A stretch of 58,747 bases of DNA from an uncultured Rikenellaceae bacterium. Its GTDB lineage: Bacteria > Bacteroidota > Bacteroidia > Bacteroidales > Rikenellaceae. The stretch spans positions 1 through 58,747 of the forward strand of contig CALVFY010000015.1 in NCBI GenBank assembly GCA_944326945.1, read 5' to 3'. The number at the start of each line of letters is the position of its first letter. Positions within the stretch are counted from its first letter, which is position 1. A program made the translations under genes and the position numbers. Positions 51,055-58,747 of this stretch are shown here, one piece after another. The notes beneath the pieces are model-generated. The model was not told the DNA's origin. It searched no databases and saw only the letters and a list, made by a program, of their open reading frames with translations.

Positions 51055-51597
51055 ATGCGTATGAAAAAAGTCATTTTTCTGTCGGTTTTCTGCTTGCTGG
51101 CGACTGTGGCCAGTTATGCTCAGAACTACGCAGTAGTCAATACGGAGAAAATATTCAAAACCGTACCTGACTACTTGACGGCTATGAGTACGCTCGACAA
51201 ACTTTCGCAGCAATATCAGAAAAACATCGACGATGCTTATGCCTCCATCGAAAAGATGTATAACGACTATCAAGCACAGAAACCCCATCTGACTGAAAGT
51301 GCCCGTCAAACCCGTGAGGACGCTATCATCAGCAAAGAAAAAGAGGTGGGCAAATATCAACAGGATATTTTCGGTCCGCAAGGCGAATTGATGAAAAAAC
51401 GGATGGAACTGATCAAACCCGTCCAAGACATGGTGTTCTCGGTGATCAACCAATATGCACAAAGTAACGGTCTGGATATGGTGATCGATGTCGCCACCAA
51501 TCCATCATTGCTCTACTATTCGCCTAAAATGGACAAAACCAAAGAGATCATATCTCAGATCCAAAAGGCTCAAACAAACAAAAATAACCAACAATAA
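51055..51597 (+). CDS. OmpH/Skp-family periplasmic chaperone, copy 1
   Basis: The 180-residue protein has a signal peptide (MRMKKVIFLSVFCLLATVASYAQ; an ATG two codons in is an alternative start). It shares the OmpH/Skp layout: a short beta-strand AVVNTEKIFKTVPDY, a long coiled-coil arm (LDKLSQQYQKNIDDAYASIEKMYNDYQAQK, ESARQTREDAIISKEKEVGKYQQDIF) and a closing GLDMVIDVATNPSLLYYSPKMD. Skp holds unfolded outer-membrane proteins in the periplasm before delivery to BamA, whose gene is 14 bases upstream. The N-terminal beta motif is the weaker of the two copies. Confidence 0.92.
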   Translation: MRMKKVIFLSVFCLLATVASYAQNYAVVNTEKIFKTVPDYLTAMSTLDKLSQQYQKNIDDAYASIEKMYNDYQAQKPHLTESARQTREDAIISKEKEVGKYQQDIFGPQGELMKKRMELIKPVQDMVFSVINQYAQSNGLDMVIDVATNPSLLYYSPKMDKTKEIISQIQKAQTNKNNQQ

Positions 51598-51625
51598 TAC
51601 CTTAATTTAATCTTACGTTTATTCT

Positions 51626-52186
51626 ATGAGAAAGTTATCCAGACTAACCCTTGTAGCTGCCCTGGTACTGTGCAGCACATCTTTGTTCGCACAGAAATTC
51701 GGTTATATCAACACTCAAGAGCTGATCGCGGCGATGCCCGAACGTGACTCGGCACAAGTGAAACTGCAGAATTATACCAAGGAACTCGGTACTCAACTGG
51801 AGTCAATACAAGTCGAATTCAACAATAAATACCAAGAGTACCAGAAATCCATGGCCACTCTGACCGAATCGGTTCGCCAGCTCAAGGAAAAAGAGTTGCA
51901 AGATTTGCAGACTCGCTATGAAGAGTTCCAGCAAATGGCTCAACAGGATGTTCAAAAAATGCAGGCACAGTTGATGGGCCCCGTGATCGAACAGGCTGAA
52001 AATGCAATCAAAAAAGTCAGTCAAGCCAACGGATTTTTAGTTGTATTCGATCAATCGTCGGGAGCGATGGCCTATTTCGACGAGGCTACATTAACCAATA
52101 TTCTGCCCTTAGTAAAGAAAGAGCTGGGCATTGTCGACAAGCCTGCCGCTGAAAAATCCGCGACACCTGCTCCTGCTGCCAAATAA
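51626..52186 (+). CDS. OmpH/Skp-family periplasmic chaperone, copy 2
   Basis: The 186-residue paralogue of the preceding gene, with signal peptide MRKLSRLTLVAALVLCSTSLFAQ. KFGYINTQELIAAMPERDSAQVKLQNYTKELG is the standard Skp start, followed by a Gln/Glu-rich coiled-coil arm (LKEKELQDLQTRYEEFQQMAQQ) and GFLVVFDQSSGAMAYFDEATLTN. The tail KPAAEKSATPAPAAK is a low-complexity Ala/Pro end not shared with copy 1. Two to three Skp paralogues after bamA are usual in Bacteroidota. A strong terminator follows. Confidence 0.95.
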   Translation: MRKLSRLTLVAALVLCSTSLFAQKFGYINTQELIAAMPERDSAQVKLQNYTKELGTQLESIQVEFNNKYQEYQKSMATLTESVRQLKEKELQDLQTRYEEFQQMAQQDVQKMQAQLMGPVIEQAENAIKKVSQANGFLVVFDQSSGAMAYFDEATLTNILPLVKKELGIVDKPAAEKSATPAPAAK

Positions 52187-52204
52187 TAAAAATTAAATAC
52201 CAAA

Positions 52205-52242
52205 ATAAAAGGCATACAAAAAATTGTATGCCTTTTATTTTT
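52205..52242 (+). terminator. Terminator of the uppS-bamA-skp operon
   Basis: ATAAAAGGCATACAA (52205-52219) is the exact reverse complement of 52224-52238 around AAAA, followed by TTTTTC. Confidence 0.9.
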
Positions 52243-52267
52243 CACATATTCCACCCCATATAAAACC

Positions 52268-52521
52268 GTGGTCTGGATGGATTATGTCGGCGACGGTTCT
52301 GCGAAAGATAAATATTATACGGTTCACTCTCCACCTCGATCGGTATCCCTGAAACGGCGAATGACATTGAATACGAAAAACATAAAGACACCGGTGCAGG
52401 CAATCAGAAATTTGACCCGACGGCCTATCGCGATCAATGGAGGAAAAAACAACCAGTCGTTTCAAAACCAACAAGCCGCTACAAATGGCAAACTTCGAGC
52501 GGTAGTGAGAATTTAAAATGA
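52268..52521 (+). pseudogene. Broken coding remnant, family not recognised
   Basis: Two frames look protein-like but neither is complete. From 52268 one frame gives VWMDYVGDGSAKDKYYTV. A little further on another frame (open from 52312) gives STSIGIPETANDIEYEKHK, then QKFDPTAYRDQWRKKQPVV and a Ser/Lys-rich end stopping at TGA 52519-52521. The switch near 52325 suggests a frameshift. There is no start codon in front of either piece, since the upstream part holds the skp terminator. I cannot name the family; it may be the tail of an accessory or mobile-element gene. Confidence 0.4.
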
Positions 52522-52522
52522 G

Positions 52523-52639
52523 AGGCTGTTGCTGAATAGCGAAAATCTTTCTGTCTGAAAATAATATAATGCTTTTGACTGGGGAGCAGAACCATTGACT
52601 TTTCTTCTCCTCTTCCTGAAACAAGAATTGCAACAGCCT
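52523..52639. mobile_element. Possible short inverted-repeat element (IS/MITE scar)
   Basis: AGGCTGTTGC at 52523-52532 is the exact reverse complement of GCAACAGCCT at 52630-52639, bounding 117 bases with no coding potential. Such ends resemble insertion-sequence termini of Bacteroidota. No flanking target duplication can be seen, so the call is tentative. The right end doubles as one arm of a longer hairpin with 52651-52664. Confidence 0.35.
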
Positions 52640-52664
52640 AAGGAATCAGACTGTTGCAATTCTT
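52623..52664 (-). terminator. 14-bp hairpin downstream of yidC
   Basis: AAGAATTGCAACAG (52623-52636) pairs exactly with CTGTTGCAATTCTT (52651-52664), 14-base loop. On the minus strand it is followed by GTTTCAGG; it probably ends the DUF349-pyrG-yidC transcript. Confidence 0.55.
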
Positions 52665-52677
52665 TATAATGGTTTTT

Positions 52678-52697
52678 GGGAGAATACTCCCTTTTTT
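52678..52697 (+). terminator. Small plus-strand terminator in the intergenic scar
   Basis: GGGAG (52678-52682) pairs with CTCCC (52687-52691) around AATA, followed directly by TTTTTT. It points to the right, toward yidC, so it would end plus-strand transcripts from the decayed region. Confidence 0.55.
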
Positions 52698-52709
52698 GAA
52701 TCGACAAGA

Positions 52710-54611
52710 TTATCTCTTCTTATTTCGAAGTTGTTGTTGCTGAGCCTTGAGAGCCTCCTCGTAACGTTGCTGGAATCTACTCTTCTTTACAGGCTTCTTA
52801 GCATTTTCTTTCATCCGCTGATGCAATTTCTCATCATTTACCGCATAGCGGAATGCATAAGTCTGCCCGATCGTAATAATATTCGATACCAGGTAATAGT
52901 AACTCAAGCCGCTGGAATAGTTATTGAACCACAGGAGCAACATAAGCGGCATCATATAGAGCATCATAAACTTCATCCCGGCCATCTGCGGACCTGCCGA
53001 TGCGGTCTGCGAATAGTTTATCTTCGACGAGATAAATACCGACAGAGCCATCAACAGAGCAAACAGGCTGACATGATCACCGTAGAAAGGAATATTGAAA
53101 GGTAAATTCAAAATACTGTCGTACGACGAAAGATCGTCTGCCCAAAGAAAATGTTCTCCACGCAACTCTATAGAGGCCGGGAAAAATCGGAACATGGCGA
53201 TCAAGATCGGGAACTGTATCAACAGCGGCAAACATCCACCCATGGGATTCACACCGGCTCGACGATAAAGTTCCATCATGGCCTGTTGTTTCTTCATTGC
53301 ATCTTCCTGCTTGGGATACTTGGCATTGAGAGCATCCATTTCAGGCTTCAGCAGACGCATTTTAGCCGTCGAAAGATACGATTTATAAGTGAGCGGAGAG
53401 ATCAGAATCTTGATAAAGATCGTAAGCAGCAGAATAATTACTCCGAAATTGCTGATAAATCCGCCCAGAAAGTTGAATACCGGAATCACGATCCAGCGGT
53501 TCACCCAGCCGAAGATCCCCCACCCCAGCGGCACCAGTTTCTGAATTCCGATATCGTACTTCTTCAATGTCGAATACTTGTTCGGACCGAAATAGAACTG
53601 GAAATTATAGTCCGTATTTTGGGGTGTAAAAGGTACGGCAATCTTGGCATAGAACTTCTTGATCTTGCCCGAACCCGGCTGATAGGTATCGTAGTTGATC
53701 GCAGCATTTTGGAAATCCTTGTCCGCCACGAAAACCGATGAAAAAAACTGCTGCTTGAAGGCAATCCATTTGAGTTTCGTATCCACATTTTCCGATTTGG
53801 ACTCCTTCGACATACCCAGCTCTTCGAGTGCATCGCTACCGGGATACATGTAGGCAATCGTCGTGTAATTGTTTTCGTTCTCAAAACCTTTTTCGTTCTG
53901 AGGCGAAACATTCTCCCACGTGATCTCGAAATCGGACTGGTTCGACAACAGATTCGTCATATTGACAAACCGTACGTCGAAATCGATCATGTAATTATTC
54001 TTCTGTACCGTATAGAGATATTCCACATAGGCTGCCGAATCGACATACAGACGCATTGCAAGACTCTTTTCCGTCTCCCCTTCGGCAAATGTGATCTCTT
54101 TCGGGGCGTCAGTCGTAAAATAATAGGCTCCGGTATTGACCTGCAAATTATTGTAATTTCCCCGAATAAAGAAGGAGAGATCGAAAATCGAAGTAGAATC
54201 TTCAAAAAGAACCAATGGAGTACCGGTATACGTCTTGTAATCTTTCAGCTCCACCGAAGCGACACGGCCGCCCCAATTGGAGATCGAAATCTTCATCAGA
54301 TCGTTTTCGATCGTGTAGAATTGATTCTCACCCTGGGTAGCCGCAAATAACGATGCTCCCAAATGACGAGCCAATGCCGAATCTGCCGAAATGGTTGCAG
54401 CCGAATCCGAAACAATAGCCTCTCCGGTCGACTGAGTCGGAGCCAAAACAGCACTATCCGGCTCCGAAATCAAAGCATTGTGGGCCAAGGCGATCGAATC
54501 TGCAATGGCCTGCTGACGATTGAACTCTTCCACCTGTTTGGAATTATACCATGCGAATCCAAACAGGATAACACCTATTATGATTAATCCGATCAGTGAT
54601 TTTTTATCCAT
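52710..54611 (-). CDS. yidC: Membrane protein insertase YidC
   Basis: YidC inserts and folds inner-membrane proteins, alone or with SecYEG. The 633-residue protein is the large Gram-negative form: N-terminal membrane helix (SLIGLIIIGVILFGFAWYN), a low-complexity linker with Ser/Ala/Asp, a periplasmic beta-sandwich (about 90-350, including NQFYTIENDLMKISISNWGGRVASVELKDYKTYTG), then five core helices, with MRLLKPEMDALNAKYPKQEDAMKKQQAMMELYRRAGVNPMGGCLPLLIQFPI as the cytoplasmic hairpin. The C-terminal tail is basic (KPVKKSRFQQRYEEALKAQQQQLRNKKR). It is 36 bases after pyrG. Confidence 0.97.
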   Translation of the reverse strand: MDKKSLIGLIIIGVILFGFAWYNSKQVEEFNRQQAIADSIALAHNALISEPDSAVLAPTQSTGEAIVSDSAATISADSALARHLGASLFAATQGENQFYTIENDLMKISISNWGGRVASVELKDYKTYTGTPLVLFEDSTSIFDLSFFIRGNYNNLQVNTGAYYFTTDAPKEITFAEGETEKSLAMRLYVDSAAYVEYLYTVQKNNYMIDFDVRFVNMTNLLSNQSDFEITWENVSPQNEKGFENENNYTTIAYMYPGSDALEELGMSKESKSENVDTKLKWIAFKQQFFSSVFVADKDFQNAAINYDTYQPGSGKIKKFYAKIAVPFTPQNTDYNFQFYFGPNKYSTLKKYDIGIQKLVPLGWGIFGWVNRWIVIPVFNFLGGFISNFGVIILLLTIFIKILISPLTYKSYLSTAKMRLLKPEMDALNAKYPKQEDAMKKQQAMMELYRRAGVNPMGGCLPLLIQFPILIAMFRFFPASIELRGEHFLWADDLSSYDSILNLPFNIPFYGDHVSLFALLMALSVFISSKINYSQTASAGPQMAGMKFMMLYMMPLMLLLWFNNYSSGLSYYYLVSNIITIGQTYAFRYAVNDEKLHQRMKENAKKPVKKSRFQQRYEEALKAQQQQLRNKKR

Positions 54612-54647
54612 TCTCTCTAAATCTTACGCTTGCTTCCATCAAGGATT

Positions 54648-56294
<1,647 letters not shown>

Positions 56295-58535
56295 TTACTT
56301 GTTTTCTTCGTTATCCTGACTATCTATCAATTGAATTTTTTCTATGGCTGCGGCCATCTCCTCTTTGGCTCGTTCGATTTTACGCTCCACTTCGCGGATC
56401 ATCGACTCGGCATTTTTCGATTTGGAGAAGAAACCGATGTTGTTTTCCAGCAAGGCAATATCCGCCTCCAACTGTTTCACTCTATTATACAACCGATCCC
56501 GCTCGAAACGCAGACGTTTGTCTCCTGCGCTCTTCATCGAAGCCACCTTACCGCGGAAACGATCCATCTGCCGATCCTTCTCGCCGCCTCTCAATGCACC
56601 GAAAAGCACGTCGATCGCCTCTTTATAGCGTTTCTGAATACTCTCTTTCTGTTTGATGGGCACGAATCCGATTTCGCTCCACCGACGTTGAAAATCCTTA
56701 ATCACATCAAAGGTGATTCCATTCACATCGAAAGCCTCTATCTCGGAGAGCAGTTCCTGTTTCTTTTTCAAATTTTCATCGTGTTCGGCATCGAGCGAGG
56801 AGAAATGAGCCTGTTTACGATCAAAAAAGTAATCGCACGCTGCACGGAACCGTTTCCACACCGCATCCGAATGACGACGCGACACGGGACCAATCTCTTT
56901 CCACTTTTTCTGCAAGCCGATCAATTCGTCAGTGGTTTTCTTCCACTCTTCGCTATCTTTTATTGCCTCGGCAGCCTCGCAAATCTCGTTCTTGAGCTGA
57001 AGATTGTGCTCCATCTCCGTCTTGATCTGCAGATAGAAGTTCCGTTTCTGCTCGAAAAACTTGTCACACGCCGTACGGAAACGTTCATACACGCGTGTAT
57101 TTTCTTTTTTGGGAGCATAGCCGATGGTCTTCCACACTTTCTGGATCTCGATCAACTGGTCGGAAGCCTTGTTCCACTCCTTGCGGGTAGTCAACGGCGA
57201 AGCAACCAGCTCTTCGGCTTTCACGCATAACTCCGTCTTCAGATCGAAGTTGCGCTTCTGCTCCTCCTTGAGTCGCTCGAAATACTCCTGATGCTGCTTA
57301 TTGATACGCGAACTGGCCTCTTTGAATCGCTCCCACAGACTCTCTTTGAATTCATTGGCCACCGGCCCCGTCTCCCTCCATTGTTCATGCAATTTCTGCA
57401 ACTTATGGAATGCATTGACCACGGAAGGCTCCATTACCAAGGCTTCGGCCTCCTCACAAAGACGGATTTTAGCCTCGTAATTCTTCTTCAAATCCAGATC
57501 CCGCAGTTCCTTGTTGATCTTGATGAAGTTGTAAAAATTCTCCACATGAAGGTTATAGGTCTCCCACAAATCTTTGACATTGGCCTGCGGAACAGGACCT
57601 GTCTCCCGCCAACGTTGCTGCAGCTCCCGGAATACGGTAAAGGTATGATTAAGCGTTTCGTTGCTGTTGACCAACTCTTTCAACTCTTCGATGATCTGTA
57701 GTTTGGCTTTCAGATTTTCCTCTTTTTTCTGTTCGATGGTCGCTACAAACTCATCACGTTTGCGACGATATTCGAGGAACAACTCTTTCAGACGCTGTTC
57801 TGCTCCATCTGCCGGAGCGGCAAAATCTTCGGGTATGCCACCCGACTCGAGGTAGCTCTTGCGTAAAGCCTCTATCTCGGCACGATGTATCTTATAGAAA
57901 GCAATCTTGATGGCTTCGGCATCCTTACGCAACGTCTGTACGGGTCTGGTTTCCAACAGCACCGCAAACGTCTTCAGCAATTCATCCTTACCCATTCCCG
58001 AATAGTCGATCTCTGCCACGACATCTCCAGTCTCCACCTCTTCGTGTTCTGCACCTTCTTCACTTTCCTCGCCCAAATCGAATTCCGGAGCTTCAGCAGC
58101 CAATCGGACCTCTTCATCCGAAAAATCGACCGAGGTCGTCACCGGTTCCTCTTCGTCATCGAGGACACTTCCAGAAGAGACGCCATCTTGTTTTTGGACT
58201 ATTGATTCGGCGACTTTCCCCACCAACTCTGCAAGAGCAGGTGCCGTCTTCACGGTACTCACACGTGCTGAACGGGAGGCATCATCCTCCACAGCATTCT
58301 CCTTATCGACCTTGACAGCAGCCACTTTGGTCGCCACTGTGCGAGCACGTGCAGGTTTAGCCCCATCAGCAGAAAGTGTCTCTGGGATCTCCTGACCGGC
58401 AGAAGCATCGGGTGCGCTCTCCTTCTGAGATTCTTCGGCGGCAGATTCGGCCGCGGGCAGGTTCGGGTTCACATCTTCAGCCAAGCTGACTTGTTCCTCT
58501 GGAACAGATTCGTTGAATTGATTTTCAGTAGCCAT
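56295..58535 (-). CDS. DUF349-repeat protein with acidic N-terminus
   Basis: A 746-residue cytoplasmic protein; MMAT offers two adjacent starts. Residues 1-190 are acidic and low-complexity (EESEEGAEHEEVETGD). From about 240 to 680 five DUF349 repeats can be counted by their W-x-x-x-G cores: RWRETGPV, QWRETGPV, VWKTIGYA, KWKEIGPV and RWSEIGFV, each with long charged coiled-coil helices between. A final coiled coil (about 690-740) holds ADIALLENNIGFFSKSKNAES. The function of DUF349 is not established; the repeats are helical. It heads the DUF349-pyrG-yidC operon, with a -7 element at 58580-58587. Confidence 0.9.
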   Translation of the reverse strand: MATENQFNESVPEEQVSLAEDVNPNLPAAESAAEESQKESAPDASAGQEIPETLSADGAKPARARTVATKVAAVKVDKENAVEDDASRSARVSTVKTAPALAELVGKVAESIVQKQDGVSSGSVLDDEEEPVTTSVDFSDEEVRLAAEAPEFDLGEESEEGAEHEEVETGDVVAEIDYSGMGKDELLKTFAVLLETRPVQTLRKDAEAIKIAFYKIHRAEIEALRKSYLESGGIPEDFAAPADGAEQRLKELFLEYRRKRDEFVATIEQKKEENLKAKLQIIEELKELVNSNETLNHTFTVFRELQQRWRETGPVPQANVKDLWETYNLHVENFYNFIKINKELRDLDLKKNYEAKIRLCEEAEALVMEPSVVNAFHKLQKLHEQWRETGPVANEFKESLWERFKEASSRINKQHQEYFERLKEEQKRNFDLKTELCVKAEELVASPLTTRKEWNKASDQLIEIQKVWKTIGYAPKKENTRVYERFRTACDKFFEQKRNFYLQIKTEMEHNLQLKNEICEAAEAIKDSEEWKKTTDELIGLQKKWKEIGPVSRRHSDAVWKRFRAACDYFFDRKQAHFSSLDAEHDENLKKKQELLSEIEAFDVNGITFDVIKDFQRRWSEIGFVPIKQKESIQKRYKEAIDVLFGALRGGEKDRQMDRFRGKVASMKSAGDKRLRFERDRLYNRVKQLEADIALLENNIGFFSKSKNAESMIREVERKIERAKEEMAAAIEKIQLIDSQDNEENK

Positions 58536-58579
58536 CATACATTCTATTATAACGGTTCCGCCAACAGGCAGGCAACCTA

Positions 58580-58587
58580 CAAATGTA
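58580..58587 (-). promoter_or_regulatory. -7 element of the DUF349-pyrG-yidC operon
   Basis: Reads TACATTTG on the minus strand, a perfect TAnnTTTG match, 45 bases before the start codon. Confidence 0.55.
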
Positions 58588-58747
58588 GGGGATTTTTTAG
58601 AAACAGCCTAACATTCCGTTCAAAAAAGCTCTTCAGAAGTCTGAACCTTTCACTGTTTTCCAAAATATATTTCAGAAACTGTTTTGAATTGATTTAAGAA
58701 TAATGTTATAGGGCTACATACAATTCAGAATCAGCCGGTCAATTGGA

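Noticed and set aside
52235..52633. 132-codon minus-strand open frame in the skp-yidC interval as a transposase
   Set aside because: No DDE or other transposase motif is seen, and the frame spans two hairpins and the skp terminator region.

Overview
The window is chromosomal DNA from a member of the Bacteroidota, most likely an intestinal Bacteroidales and possibly Rikenellaceae-like. The evidence is the repeated TAnnTTTG promoter element upstream of genes, a FecR/DUF4974 anti-sigma protein, GT14, DUF5686, DUF5689, BACON and META-domain proteins, the BatD/BatE pair, tandem OmpH/Skp genes behind bamA, and a large-periplasmic-domain YidC. tRNA genes do not encode CCA. No CRISPR array, intact transposase, prophage or integrase gene is seen.

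Layout. 1-1620: the 3' part of an aldo/keto reductase, a frameshifted carboxymuconolactone-decarboxylase remnant and an AraC-type sensor domain without its DNA-binding half; this end is decaying. 1900-10912: two sulfatases, an RluA-type pseudouridine synthase, tRNA-Pro(CGG), the last 38 codons of an ECF sigma gene, an intact FecR-like anti-sigma gene, a GH2 beta-glucuronidase-like enzyme and a GH88 unsaturated glucuronyl hydrolase. This looks like a reduced locus for sulfated, uronate-containing glycans (glycosaminoglycan-type), with no SusC/SusD pair or lyase beside it. 11035-18505: a GT14 glycosyltransferase, a two-gene ferredoxin-PAS / PP2C phosphatase signalling module, a cold-shock protein, tRNA-Thr(CGT), a lipoprotein, a MmcQ/YjbR protein, a GH43-type C-terminal remnant and a DUF5686 outer-membrane protein. 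18582-31948: mostly housekeeping genes (glyA, fabG, class II aldolase, class I fumarase, batD-batE-recR, two META lipoproteins, ridA, rpsF-rpsR-rplI, adk, thiL).

32022-41509: a block of five exported proteins on the minus strand: a 1163-residue modular lipoprotein, a BACON plus DNA/RNA non-specific endonuclease lipoprotein, an endonuclease/exonuclease/phosphatase-family protein, a TonB-dependent receptor and a DUF5689 lipoprotein. I read it as a candidate extracellular nucleic-acid capture and degradation locus. It is the best candidate here for an under-described system.

41782-58535: housekeeping and envelope biogenesis: thioesterase-tsaC, yebC, pdxJ-GDSL hydrolase-cca-type nucleotidyltransferase, nadK, uppS-bamA-skp-skp, and on the minus strand DUF349-pyrG-yidC. 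Between the last two groups (52239-52709) lies a non-coding stretch with a broken coding remnant and inverted repeats like those of an insertion element.

Recurring themes are partially deleted regulatory and catabolic genes (four to five remnants) and very long, often perfect inverted repeats flanked by A and T tracts that serve as bidirectional terminators. All functions are assigned from sequence motifs read by eye; no database search was run.
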